A stretch of 64,000 bases of DNA from contig NC_080540.1 in assembly GCF_028640845.1 (NCBI RefSeq), positions 278,023,524 through 278,087,523 on the forward strand, given 5' to 3'. The notes below the pieces were generated by a model that was not told where the DNA came from, did not search any database, and saw only the letters and a program-made list of their open reading frames with translations. Source of the DNA: Ahaetulla prasina (Eukaryota; Chordata; Lepidosauria; Squamata; Colubridae). The position numbers and the translations under genes were made by a program. Position 1 is the stretch's first letter. Each line of letters opens with the position of its first letter. Below, in pieces: positions 10,110 through 21,516 of the stretch.

Positions 10110-10565
10110 GGGCTTAGACAACTTAGAATTAGGCCGCCTTCAGTGAGACCTAAGCGTAGTACATAAAATTATCTGCTACCATGTCCTACCTGCCAATAAC
10201 TATTTCAGCTTCAACCACAACAATACATGAGCAAACAATAGATACAAACTTAAGGTAAACTGCTCCAAACTCAATTGCAGAAAATATGACTTCAGTAACA
10301 CAGTTGTTAATGCCTGGAATGCACTACCTGACTCTGTGGGTTCTTCCCCAAACCCTCATAACTTTAACCGTAGACTGTCTACTGTTGACCTCACCCCATT
10401 CCTAAGAGGTCTCTAAGGGGCGTGCATAAGCGTACTAGCATGCCTACCGTCAATGTCCTTATGTCTCTTTTTACTCGTATCCTTTTCATGTATTCAAAAT
10501 CATGTTTATACTTTTATCTATTATCTTATTTATGCTTGACAAATAAAATAAATAAATAAAATAAA
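10110..10565 (+). mobile_element. CR1/L2-group LINE 3' fragment
   Basis: Broken frames read HKIICYHVLPANNYFSFNHN, LNCRKYDFSNTVVNAWNALP and LSTVDLTPFLRG, then a 3' UTR with AAGGGGCGTGCATAAG and an AAATAAATAAAT tail. The same family occurs at 31.1, 32.2, 40.9, 49.4, 50.3 and 58.0 kb. Clade within CR1/L2 not certain. Confidence 0.75.
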
Positions 10566-10570
10566 AATAA

Positions 10571-12120
10571 TAATAATTGCTTTATTAACTCTAGTACTTT
10601 GATCTCTTGTACAGAGAATAGAATTTACAGAGAATAGAATCACCTGAATTTATAGCCCTTGGACCAAGCCACCAAAGTCCAGTGACAAAATATTTTAACA
10701 CATCCATTTTAACTCTTTAAGTTCTCTCCTCAAGTCCACAGACTAAAAAATGGAATACAACATTTAACTCTGCAACCACATTTATGGCATTTACAAACAA
10801 CAAACCGTCTATAGGATTCAAACTGCACAACTCTGGCTAGTATTATTTACAAGATAGGACAAGATCTTAGAACATGCCAATTCACATTTTTTTTTCTTCC
10901 TGTTAAGCTTTCTCTGAAATTACTAATATATTGTAAAGATATTGTTTAAAGCACATGTACACAGTCCACTTCATTCTTGAAATGAATGTAGTGTACAGGT
11001 AAGGCCCGAACTTTTGCCTGCATGTGGTAAAATTCAAAGATCGTTAAGATCAATAGGTTTGAAATCTGTATTTGACTTTATTTTGAACATTTACGCCCTT
11101 CCTGTCTGACAAAGGATGTACACCACAAGGCTTTTATTATGCAATTCTTTTGTCTCTTTTGCAGGGTGTCTAAGTGCAGAGTTCTTACTTTCCTCCTGTT
11201 TTCCTACCATCTTCTCCTATCTTATTTTCTTTCCACAAAAATAATCAAAATGGGGAAAGTCAATAGTTGAAGGGTGTCTTTTCACCAATAGCGTTATGAG
11301 CGGTCCCTCTGAAAAGACAGAGCTAATCACAGTGGCTAGTGGTTGCATGAAAAGCAATACAGGATAATAAAATGACAAATACATTTATGGGGAATGGCTA
11401 TAACTTAGAGTGAGAGCAAATTATTTCCATATAGAATAAAGATGAAAAGGGTTCCTGCCATCAGGGATTCAATGAGATCCTTCTAGACAGCATGGCCAGT
11501 TCTGTTATATCACCAGTGTAGGATCAATTTTTGCCCGATTGTGGTGAGCTGTGGGTATTTAAGAGAGAAAAGGCTTTATTTACTGCAAAAAAGTAAAGAA
11601 ATAATAGTAAAAAAAAAATCCACCTATATGTATATTATCTACTCTATCCATCCATTCTAGGATCCGGCAAAATTATTTAACAAAGCTCTTGGCCACCAGA
11701 TATTACACCATCTGATTTATGGCTTATGTTCTTATCTTGCATGAACCCCACAAATTACAAATTATTTTTCCATGATGCATAATTAAGCAAACCACAGAAT
11801 GTACAAAGGTAAGTAGCCCTAAAGCTAGAAGAGCTGACCTTTCCACCTGGCAGAGGGAGATCTTAAACTGAGTTGGTCAGTTAAGATGTACAATCCCCAG
11901 ATAAAAAGGAGAAGAGATTCAGGCAAACTGGTAGCACTGACTGCGGTAGGCCCCGTTCACCCACCTGGATGTAACACCATCCTATTTAGCCAAGTTTTGG
12001 TGGATGTGCATATGTGTGGGAGGCATGCGTGCAAGCAAAGAGCATGTGTGGAAGACAGAACATGCGTGGAAGGTGCACACTCTCTCACATTTGCGAACCA
12101 GTAGAGAAGGTAGGGAAGGT
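10571..12120. other. Intergenic, no gene recognised
   Basis: No recognisable coding or repeat family on either strand. A non-coding 5' exon of FYB1 could lie anywhere between here and 42.7 kb and would not be visible by inspection. Confidence 0.45.
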
Positions 12121-12468
12121 ATATGGTGGCTCAGTGGCTAAGACACTGAGCTTGTCGATCGAAATGTCGTCAGTTCAGCGGTTCAAATCCCTAGTACTGC
12201 ATAATGGGGTGAGTTCCCATTACTTGACCCAGCTTCTGCCAACCTAGCAGTTCAAAAGCACATAAAAAATGCAAGTAGAAAAATAGGGACCACCTTTGGT
12301 GAGAAGGTAAGAGTGTTCCATGCGCCTTTGGTATTTAGTCATGCCAGCCACATGACCACAGAGATGTCTTCGGACAAAGCTGGCTCTTCGGCTTTGAAAC
12401 AGAGATGAGCACCGCCCGCTGGAGTCAGGAACGACTAGCACATATGTGCGAGGGGAACCTTTACCATT
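12121..12468 (+). mobile_element. tRNA-derived SINE
   Basis: Head GTGGCTCAGTGGCTAAGACA (box A region) and GTTCAGCGGTTCAAATCCC (box B region), then the body CCAGCTTCTGCCAACCTAGC, AATAGGGACCACCTTTGGTG, CACATGACCACAGAGATGTC and the end TGTGCGAGGGGAACC with TTTACC. These are pol III promoter boxes of a tRNA-derived SINE, not a functional tRNA gene: no intact cloverleaf. A 3' fragment of the family is at 1991-2022. Confidence 0.8.
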
Positions 12469-13917
12469 TTTTAGGGAAGGTAAGTGAATCCCACCTCCAA
12501 TTTACTGTGGGCCTGAGGCTTTGCTATGAGAAATCCTTTAAAACCTCAAAATAAGAGCCAATTTTAATGAGAAAAGGCAATGGTTTGTGTGTAAGTAACA
12601 AGATACTTCTTATTTCTGGAGATGTTGCAGCCACTACCCTCTACTTTCACCAATTCTTTCCTTTTAAACTGCACAGTGTATTTTCAAGCTCTTGCTACAC
12701 ACTGTGTGGATGCCAGATCACAATATGCAAAGCATGGATTGTGCGGATTAGTTTTTCCTTGAGATGCTGGAAAAAACCACTGAATGCGCAAAATAGGAAG
12801 TTCCAGGCAAAGGACAGAGAAAATGTTCCTCTTGTAAAAGAGCCTTGTCGAGCAGGCAAGCAAGTGCAGAGTTTTCTCAACAATGGTAAGTGAAGGATCT
12901 TATCTTTATTAATTTCACTGTAGCAGGTTTTTTAAAAGGAGAGGAGTTTGACTGCTTGGCAAATTGTTCACGAGAAGCTGGCACCTAAATTCCTTCCATT
13001 CAGCCAACAGCTACATACTCTGAGCTGTTTCTTAATCTCACAGCTTTTGAACATTGAAGCAAGTTGTGGAGAACTTCTCTCTTTGTATGTTAAATAATAG
13101 GACAATGGCTAGGTTGCATTCGCCTAAGTGAGGGCAGCAATAGACAGAACTGGGAAGAAAATGTGGAAAGTTCAATGTTTGGACTGATATTAGAGGTGTC
13201 AACATTAAAATTCCTGGCTCATTTTGTTAATTCAATTTTTCAGTCTACTCTATCTTAGACCGCTGCTGACAAGATAAAATAGCAAACAATCATTCAAGTT
13301 GGTTGAGGTTCTTGGAGGAAAAGTGAGTTTTAATGTAACATTTCTTAAATTAGCAAAATTGTCAGAGCTGATGCACTCAGTTATGGCCTCTGTGAAATCG
13401 GTAGTCAGAAACAGCTATAAGACAAAGGCCACTGAAATATATTAAAATTATATCTGCACATCAATCTCTATGCAACGTTCACATCGGGATGTCTGTCAGA
13501 TGTTAGGAAGTTGCAAACAGAATGGTTAATCAACTGGTTGAATGATTTTGGTCTCTCTGCATTATGAGACCAAAATATGACTTCACCTTTTACATAAGAT
13601 AAATGTTCTTTTTGGTACTTTGTTATTGTATGTTATAGTTTTCTTATACTCACATGCACTGGAATTAAGAACAGAAGGAAGAATCAAAAAAAGGGGAAAG
13701 TGATGATAGTAGGAAAAAATATCCTACTATTGAAGTGATAGCAAAATTCTTTATTCGTTTACTAAGTATGCCTCATTGATTTCAGAGCAACTGATTTCTA
13801 TAAAAGTGGTCATGAAATTACAACTTTAATCAATATGTAGCCCGATTCAGAACATTTTTAAAAATGAAGTAAATATATTGCTCTTTAATATAAATTATCA
13901 AAACTTTAAATATGTGT
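12469..13917. other. Intergenic, no gene recognised
   Basis: Contains a 108-codon open frame at 12567-12893 with no domain I recognise and no splice or conservation evidence; treated as chance. Confidence 0.45.
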
Positions 13918-13960
13918 GTGTATGAGAGAGAGAGGGAGGGGGGAGGGAGGGAGAAAGGTC
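13918..13960. repeat. (GA)n/(GGGA)n microsatellite
   Basis: GAGAGAGAGAGGGAGG-type purine tract. Confidence 0.9.
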
Positions 13961-13980
13961 TGTAAAGCTAAGAAAAGCTG

Positions 13981-14360
13981 AAATTTATTTATTTATTTAT
14001 TATTTATTTATTAATTTGATTTCTATACCGCCCTTCTCCCGAAGGACTCAGGGCGGTTTACAGCCAGAATAAAACAACAAAGACATAAACAAAATTTAAA
14101 ACATTTTAAAAAACTGATTCTAAATTTGGCCATAATAAGTTAAAACTATCATAAAAACCCTCATAAAAATCCTCAATTAAAAATTTCGTTAGGCAAGCCC
14201 TGTACGGTGGAACAAAAAGGTCTTAAGCTCGCGTTTGAAGCTCTGGAGGTCGGGGAGTTGGCGTAACCCCGTAGGCAGCTCATTCCAAAGGGCAGGAGCC
14301 CCCATAGAGAAGGTCCTCCCCCTGGGAGTCGCCAGTAGGCATTGCTTGACTGACGGCAAG
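13981..14360 (-). mobile_element. CR1 LINE 3' fragment, minus strand
   Basis: TTTATT repeats (3' tail), then TATACCGCCCTTCTCCCGAA and GGACTCAGGGCGG, followed by the complement of CR1 C-terminal coding (CATTCCAAAGGGCAGGAGC, GAGAAGGTCCTCCCCCTGGG). Same family as 41248-42236, more truncated. Confidence 0.8.
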
Positions 14361-15456
14361 AAATAAGAGCATAAACATAGTCTCAGTGTTGCAGTTTCAC
14401 TTAGCGACCTCTTTGTTTAACAACTGACTTGCTGTCCCAGTTGTGGACCTATAACAAGAACTACTTGTAGATAGGTAGACTTTATACAAGCCATTTCAGT
14501 CCATCCCAATCTCATCAGTTGGTTAGGAATTCTAAGAACTGTAGTCCCAGCATCAAAGAGCACCAGAATGGGAAAAGTGCTTCTCTTGATGTTTACCCAA
14601 TCTGCCTCTTGAGCATGAGTTCAATTCCTGGAGTAACTAGAATATAAAGGATCTTATTCTTTTTTTTTTCTTCCTTCGAAAAATTCCAAACTGCATTCTC
14701 AGAAATTTTCAGCTTTTTTTTTAAATCTTGGGAATGCTGTTTTAGATTCCTGTGCCTAGTTTAGAGATGTTTTTGAACCTCTAGTAGAATTGTTAACATT
14801 TAGACAAAACGAAGAAGCAAAATAGAATGTATATTCTGAAGAATATAATTGATTACATTTGAATTGGGCGTAGACTAAAAAACCAATTTTTATGCATTTG
14901 TATATGTATCTGGGAGAGGGGAAGGGAAGGGAAAGGAGAGGAGAGGAGAGGTTTTCATGATCTTGTCATCAGCGTTGACCAATAGTTTGTGGTGTACAAT
15001 AGATTAAGCCACATAGTCAAGTCCTGAATCAGCATAATCTAAACTTCATTGCAAAAGTACTTAGGGATGGCCAGACTGAACTTAAGGATCAGATCCGTTC
15101 CTGGACCTTTGCCAATTTCAAAGCTCTCTTGTTCTTCAGAAAAGCTGCATCAGTGGATGGCAGAGGTTGCTTTCTGGGAAATTGGGTTAGAAGTTACTCT
15201 CTATGCTATTATGAAGGGAAGTTGCTGTATTTTTCATCATTACAAAAAGTATTAGGGTACAAAGTATTGGGTAGATCAGCTTAGCTGTCAGTACTACTTT
15301 TAGTGGTATCTTATGTGTTGGCTTTTATAGAACAATTTTTAGCTTGGAACATTCCCTAAATCGTAATTGTGACAGATTATCTACCTATTCATAAGGGAAA
15401 GAAAAGGAGAAGACTCCATGCCATTTACGATTTATGTAGGAGCCATAGTGTGAAGC
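14361..15456. other. Intergenic with a MITE remnant and GGGAA repeat
   Basis: A remnant of the 'cttagcgacc...ggacctataac' MITE lies at about 14385-14465. A GGGAAGGGAAAGGAGAGG purine repeat is at 14913-14952. No gene recognised. Confidence 0.5.
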
Positions 15457-15464
15457 CTGATACT

Positions 15465-15866
15465 CAGTGGTGGGATTCAAATAATTTAACAACCGGTTCT
15501 CTGCCCTAATGACTGGCGGGGTGGGCAGAGCCATGGTGGGCGTAGCCGAGGGGTGTGACAGGGAGCACTCAGCCTCCAGTATCTCCAGCACCCCTGGGAA
15601 CAAAAACAGGCCACGGGGGGAATGCAACCCTCCCTGCACCTCGTTTTGGGCCTAGTAGGCCTCCCTGCAGCCTCCTGGGAGTAAAAACGGGCCACGAGGG
15701 GCTGTGTCACACACACCCATACCCCTTTTTGGGCCTAGGAGGCCTTCCTGCCCTTACCTGGGAGCCAAAATGGGCACAGGGGGCATCCTGGAAGGGGAGG
15801 GGGTCAGTCAGCAATTTAACTACCCATTTGCCCAAACCAGCTCGAACCAGCTGAATCCCACCACTG
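15465..15866. mobile_element. hAT non-autonomous element, 402 bp
   Basis: Termini CAGTGGTGGGATTCA and TGAATCCCACCACTG are perfect inverted repeats. Flanks CTGATACT (15457-15464) and CTAATACT (15867-15874) are an 8-bp target duplication with one difference. GC-rich interior without transposase. Open frames inside are artefacts. Confidence 0.9.
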
Positions 15867-15874
15867 CTAATACT

Positions 15875-16717
15875 GTTTACTTCTAGACAGTTGTACAGTT
15901 TGGACTCAATAGAAAAAGGAAAGGAAATGACTAGTGGTGAAAGCAACATGGAGAAAACAGGAGCATTCAGGGACAGATCAGACAAAACTATCTTGTCTAC
16001 CATACTCCTGCAACATTGTGGAACATGAATGACATCTACAGTGCTCAAACAAAAAATTATACAACAGTACTGCAGATTTTAGGACATGAGATGGGAGCGC
16101 AATATCAATCAAATAAAGAAATGAAGGAAATAGGTGTCCTACTTCTGATAATGTTGGCCCAGCTTCAGTCTAGATATTGAATACTAAACATGCAAAAATT
16201 GTGCTTGGGAAGATCTTGGGCAGTTTGTTGTGTTTATGTTGGTGAGGGAGTTTGGAAGCCCAAATCCAGTTCATCATCTGTAAAGCACCAGATTTAGTGT
16301 ATGTGTAGGTGACATTTGCATACAGTGCTTCTGATTATTCATAGAGTCTGAGCAAGCAATACATAAAGTTTTTTGCACCTAGAAACACTTTGAAAATAGG
16401 TTAATTTGATGGACCTCTTAGGGACAGTTGGTGAAAAATGCATTCTATGCAGCTTCTACCTTCCCTCACTAAATATTTCCTTCTCATTTTGGGCTATAAA
16501 TCTGGGCAGCAAAAGTTAGCTAGCATTCTGTATCCAGGTTTTGCAGTCCAGATCTGGCACTCTTGTTCTCACCTCCATTTCAGCAGTACCCATTTTGGCA
16601 AAGAGATGAAATAATTATTTACCTTGGTATAAAAGTGTCAACTTCTTTAATTGAAAGAAGTTATAACCATTTATAATCAAATGGTTAGAACCTAACTGAT
16701 TTTAAGATCAAACCTGC
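15875..16717. other. Intergenic, no gene recognised
   Basis: No coding signal or recognisable repeat. Confidence 0.45.
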
Positions 16718-16725
16718 ATCTAGGG

Positions 16726-16862
16726 CAGTGGTGGGATTCAGCCAGTTCGCACCACTTCGGGAGAACCGGTTGTTAACTTTCTGAGCAGTTTGGTGAACTG
16801 GTTGTTGGAAGAAATCATTAGGGCAGAGAACCGGTTGTTAAATTACTTGACTCCCACCACTG
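16726..16862. mobile_element. hAT MITE, 137 bp
   Basis: Termini CAGTGGTGGGATTCA and ACTCCCACCACTG with a perfect 8-bp target duplication ATCTAGGG (16718-16725, 16863-16870). The interior is the deletion form, with GAACCGGTTGTTAA near both ends. The copy at 40664 has the same length in opposite orientation. Confidence 0.95.
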
Positions 16863-16870
16863 ATCTAGGG

Positions 16871-18139
16871 TCATGTCTTTAAAGTGGAATAGTGTCTGAT
16901 AAGAACTACTTCCTCTACTAGATGCATTGGACTATAATTTCTAACATTCTTATGGGGATATCCTGATCTGCACTTATATTTAATAGATTTGATCAACATT
17001 TTTTTGTAGCAAAAGAATCCTGTTCCTGACATATTCATCTCCTGACATCATACCTCTTTCACAATAGAAACAATAGGCTTTGAGTGTATTTATACTTACT
17101 TAAAAGAAAATCACTTATTTAATGACACATTATTCACAGATTTATATAAACAACTGGGAAATCTTGGTGTGCCTTCATGTGCTTTTGTTGATGTAGGAAT
17201 TGTATCCCTTTGGTTTTGGCATGGTGTGTAAACTTACCCATTAACCCATGATTTATGGTGAATATAGATATGTTTTGTCTTTGTTTGGTACATTGTGTTT
17301 AGCACAGTATGGATTAGAAGAATAAATTCACTCCATTGTTAGGGTTCACTTGAAAAATGATGTAAGGGCTATACAGAAGGAGGAAAAGCCAGTAAATTTA
17401 ATGTTATGGATGCTTATATCAGCTCTAGCTAGCTAGCATATTTGATGGCTACAGATGATACGAATCATAATCCACAATGACTTGTAGGCTCAGCTGTATT
17501 GGAGAGAAGTTAAAAAACTGAAATTGACACCCACCCACCCCTTTAAGCAGGCAAACAATATATCTTGTTTCCCACCCATAGAGGTTTGCCCATTTCTTGC
17601 AAATAATATATTTAAACCTATTTTACATTTGCTTAGAGCAGGAAATGGATGACTTATTGAACAGTCACACTAATGGATAAATGAATCTCATACGTTAATG
17701 TTACAAGTCTTTTTACATATGGAAATGTAAGAATGGATAGACTTATTTTTCTGTGACAAATGCACTTCTTCTCTGAAACATCATAATAAGGGATAAAAAC
17801 CTGTAGTAGTCCTCAATTTACAACCATTCATTTAGCAATTGATTCACACAAATCAGAGTCACTCAAGGATGGTGTGATTCACATAACAACTGCAGTTACT
17901 TACTTAACTACCATGACAAAAAAGATTGTGTCTTGTTTACCAATGACAATTGTGGTCCCAGTTGTGGTCATTGTCAGAGTTTCTTGCAATAATCACATCC
18001 AGAAAGCACACACAGATAACTGATTCAGCTGGATTCATTAACTTCTTTATATACATAATAACACATGAAGATAAATGTACAATACCAATAGCAGATTCTT
18101 TCAACGTGGTAGAGAGAAGAGATTGTAAGCAAGTTCTTA
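16871..18139. other. Intergenic with a MITE remnant
   Basis: A remnant of the 'GTAGTCCTCAATTTACAACC' MITE lies at 17811-17965. Otherwise no recognisable feature up to the Gypsy insertion. Confidence 0.5.
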
Positions 18140-18144
18140 GTTTC

Positions 18145-18335
18145 TGTTATGTATTCTTGTATGTACCTTTAAATATTTGGGCGGGAAACCAGCACGTTGC
18201 TGATTGGACGAAGCCGCCAGTAGAACTGTATAAAAGGAGAGGTTTTCCCCCCCAGCCTGTTGCTGGGTTCACCCTATATTAAAGAGCTGTTGTCACTACC
18301 CTGGTCTCCAGCCTCGTTACTTCCAGAACTTAACA
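18145..18335 (+). repeat. Gypsy 5' LTR
   Basis: 191 bp, starting TGTTATGTATTC and ending CAGAACTTAACA. It contains a TATA-like TGTATAAAAGG about 18230-18240 and a downstream ATTAAAG. Differs from the 3' LTR at AAACCAG versus AAATCAG and in the lengths of one T and one C run. Confidence 0.95.
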
Positions 18336-18432
18336 CTGGCGACGAAGGTGGGATTTCGAGGCTAAGGAGAACCAGAACCGAGCTGAAGCACGATAGACCC
18401 GAACCCAGCAAACACAGGGCAGAAAAGCGGAG
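18336..18432 (+). promoter_or_regulatory. Gypsy leader with putative primer-binding site
   Basis: Starts C TGGCGACGAAGGTGGG directly after the LTR, the position of the tRNA primer-binding site. The tRNA was not identified. Confidence 0.6.
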
Positions 18433-19155
18433 ATGGCCAGTTATACTCCGCCCGCACCGTTTGACCCGGCCAAAGAGAAATGGGGAACGTATATGACCCG
18501 TTTCGAAAGCTTTCTAGAAGCCAACGAACTGCAAGGAGTTCCAGATAACCGCAAAAGGGCTTATTTCTTAAGCCACTGTGGTCCGGAGGTCATTGATATC
18601 GCGGAAGCCCTGGCAGAGCCAACGCCGTTACAATCGGTGTCGTGGCCAACTTTACAGACTTTACTAAAAAACCACTTCGCGCCAACGCCGTCAAAATACG
18701 TGCGGCGGTTTGAATTCGGAGAGCGAAGGCAGATGGAGGGCGAATCCATCGGTGACTACATGGCCGCCCTAAGGAAAGCGTCCAAGGACTGCGGATACCG
18801 CGACCTAGACGAGGTGCTCCTCGAGCAACTCATCCGAGGGGTCAGAGACATCCGTTTGCGGCGACGGCTGCTAGCAAAGAGCAACCTAACGCTGGCCAAC
18901 GCTCTGGACGAAGCCAGAGCACATGAAATGTCCACCCAAGCGGCGGAGACACTGCAAAAGCCTGTCCCACCAAAGGCGAGCGCGAAGCCAACTCCAGTGC
19001 ACCAGGAGGAGGTTCAGACCGAATCCGACGGTGAAGATGAGGAAGGGGTCTGCCGAACCGAGACGAATGCGGAAGCTGCGGTGGTCAACACCAGCGCCAA
19101 CGCTGCAAGTTTAAGGACGCGACATGTCGGCGGTGCGGGAAGAAAGGGCACCTAG
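18433..19155 (+). pseudogene. gag: Gypsy gag (capsid part)
   Basis: An open frame of 240 codons begins MASYTPPAPFDPAKEKW. Retrotransposon gag-type capsid signatures are present: RKRAYFLSHCGPEVIDI (about residues 38-54) and RRFEFGERRQMEGESIGDYM (about 95-114). The last ~35 codons (after about 19050) are out of frame: the nucleocapsid zinc knuckles are encoded one frame back, at 19062-19160, as CGSCGGQHQRQRC and CRRCGKKGHLAQVC (the second is CX2CX4HX4C). A one-base loss near 19050-19062 would explain this. Programmed shifting is less likely, because it would fall upstream of the zinc knuckles. Confidence 0.85.
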
Positions 19156-19440
19156 CTCAAGTTTGTCGAGCGGCCCGACCTTCCCGCCGAAAATTCAAAT
19201 CGGCCAATCAGAGCGCGGAATCGGCAAGGCGACCCGCGATTGGCTCAAACAAAAAAGGCGCGGATTCAAACCAAACGACTGTGGTCATAGGCCGCGCCTC
19301 GACCCGAGTGGAGAAGAAGATCTTCACCAAACCAAAAATAGAGGGAGTACGGTGCCGGCTCGAAGTAGACACGGGATCAGCGATCACCATCATGTCCTGG
19401 GACACTTTGGCGAAGTCACTGCCATCAGTCGCGGCGCCCC
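19062..19440 (+). pseudogene. Gypsy nucleocapsid and N-terminal protease fragment
   Basis: Contains the two zinc knuckles and, downstream in the same frame, RCRLEVDTGSAITIMSW, where DTGS is the aspartic protease active site. Frame is lost at a C-rich run near 19430-19440; the rest of the protease (LPITIVEGTLPSLLGLDWF) continues in another frame to about 19640. Confidence 0.8.
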
Positions 19441-20230
19441 CTGCAAGCGCAACGGCTACGAGTCCACGACTACTCGGGGAATCGCATCCCTGTTCGAGGG
19501 ACCACCTCCGTCCGAGTCGAGTACGGACCACACAAGAAGACCCTGCCCATCACGATCGTCGAAGGGACCCTGCCCAGTCTGTTGGGACTAGACTGGTTTC
19601 GTGCCCTGGGCATGGGAGTGACTGGCATCTACAGAAGTGACTGTAACCTGAAAGACATTCTCTTTAACGAGTTCAAGATGTCTTCAAGGACTGCCTGGGC
19701 AAGTACAAGGGGACCCCTATTTCCTTCAACTTAGACCCCCAGGTAGCTCCCATTAGGCTTAAGGCGAGGAGAGTCCCCTTTGCCCTAAAACCAAAAATTG
19801 ACAAGGAGCTAGATAAGCTCATAAATCAGGGGATTTTGGTGCCAGTCGATCACGCAAAGTGGGAGACGCCAATCGTCACCCCAATAAAACCAGACGGGTC
19901 AATTAGAATTTGCGCTGACTACAAGGCGACGCTTAACAAAGCCTTACAGAAAAGCGCTTACCGGTTCCGTGGTGCAACACTTGCTGCACTCTTTGGGGCG
20001 AGGGCAAGTCTTTGCAAAGTTAGACTTGGCCCAAGCCTACCAACAACTGCCCGTAGACGCCCGCACAGCCAAGCCCAAACGATTGTAACGCACAGGGGGC
20101 CTTCAAGTGCACCCGATTGCAATTTGGGGTGAGTGTGGCACCAGGGCTGTTCCAAAACCTAATGGAACGACTTCTGCAAGGGCTCCCAGGGTAGTTCCTA
20201 CTGATGATGTCCTGATTTCAGGGAAACGAG
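19441..20230 (+). pseudogene. pol: Gypsy protease end and reverse transcriptase N-terminal half, frames broken
   Basis: RT blocks appear in successive frames: KELDKLINQGILVPV, PIVTPIKPDGSIRICADYKA (about 19868-19927), FAKLDLAQAYQQLPV and LQFGVSVAPGLFQNLMERLL. At 20189-20210 the active-site region reads VPTDDVLISG, where the family normally has an aromatic residue and x before DD, next to a short G run. At least three frame changes are needed to read through. Predicted inactive. Confidence 0.8.
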
Positions 20231-21516
20231 AGGAATTGGGGAGCGTTGAGAAAGGTTCTGGGCATTTTCCGGACAGCCGGATTAAAAGTCAAGGTAAACA
20301 AATGCCAGATAGGGGTCGAATCCGTCGAATTCTTGGGCTACGGATAGACAAGAAAGGAATTCACCCCACTGAGAGCAAGGTCAAGGCAATTAGAAAGGCT
20401 CCAGCGCCCAAAAACAAAGCAGAGCTACAGGCATTCCTGGGGCTAGTGAATTTTACGCGGTCTTTAAAAAACAAAGCGACCGTTGCTGAACCGCTGCATA
20501 GGCTTTTAGGAAAAAATACTGTTTGGTCTTGGGGAAAGTCGGAAAATAGGGCTTTCGAAGCAGTAAAAAACCTGCTCTCGAGTGACAGCCTGCTCATCCA
20601 ATATCATAACTCATTGCCCCTAGTGCTAGTTTGCGATGCCTCCCCTTACGGGGTGGGGGCTGTACTCAGCCATAGACTTCCAAATGGCACAGAAGCCCCT
20701 ATAGCTTTTTACTCTAGAACGATGTCCTCCCCAGAGAGGAACTACAGCCAATTAGATAAAGAAGCACTAGCCATTGTGTCAGGGGTGAAAAAATTCCACG
20801 AATATGTTTTTGGGCGGGATTTTGAAATCGTGACTGACCACAGACCGCTACTAGGGATACTGGCTGGTGACCGCCCAATGCCTGTGGCACTTTCGCCACG
20901 CTTGACCCGATGGACTATTTTCTTAGCCGCTTATTCGTACAAGCTGCAGCATCGACCAGGAAAAGAAGTGGGGCATGCAGACGCGTTAAGCAGATGCCCA
21001 CTACCAGGGGCCATCGAAGACCCTACGCCGGGGACGCCCATCCTGCTTATTGACTCTTTGGACTCTGGCCCAGTCACATCTAAGGAAGTGGCTCGGGCAT
21101 CATACCGGGACATTATGTTAAGGACTGTACTCGGTTGGGTACAAAGAGGGTGGCCCGCTGCGCCGGGCGAACGCTTTAAGGAGTTTGTTAAAAAACGGGA
21201 TGAGCTCTCGGCTCAAGGGGGGTGCCTGTTATGGGGTGATCGTGTGGTAATCCCCGATAAATTAAGGGGAAAGGTACTGGACCTCCTCCACGAGGGCCAC
21301 CCAGGGATCGTCAGGATGAAGGGGCTAGCGAGAAGCTATGTGTGGTGGCCACTCATGGACTCAGAGATTGCTGAGAGGGTGGGGAAATGCCAGGCTTGCC
21401 AAGAGTCCAGACCCCTACCCCCAACGGCCCCAGTCAGGGAATGGGAAAAACCCAAGGGCCCTGGTCAAGAATCCACATTGATTTTGCTGGCCCTTTCCAT
21501 GGCCAAACTTTCCTAG
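20107..21516 (+). pseudogene. pol: Gypsy RT C-terminal half, RNase H and integrase zinc domain
   Basis: A 469-codon open frame. RT connection: KGIHPTESKVKAIRKAPAP and AELQAFLGLVNF (about 20356-20450). RNase H: VCDASPYGVGAVLSHR, SQLDKEALAIVSG and IVTDHRPLLGIL (D, E, D; about 20625-20860). Integrase zinc-binding: LLHEGHPGIVRMKG and VGKCQACQESRP (H, H, C, C; about 21280-21410). The frame is left at an A run near 21441-21445 (GGGAAAAACCC), after which the integrase core continues in another frame; the final ~20 codons of this open frame are therefore not the original protein. Confidence 0.88.

Noticed and set aside
12123..12200. Possible tRNA gene
   Set aside because: Box A and B are present, but the sequence continues as a SINE body and no cloverleaf closes.
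18433..19155. Gag-derived domesticated gene
   Set aside because: It lies between matching LTRs with target duplications and linked pol, so it is an ordinary retrotransposon, and its 3' end is frameshifted.
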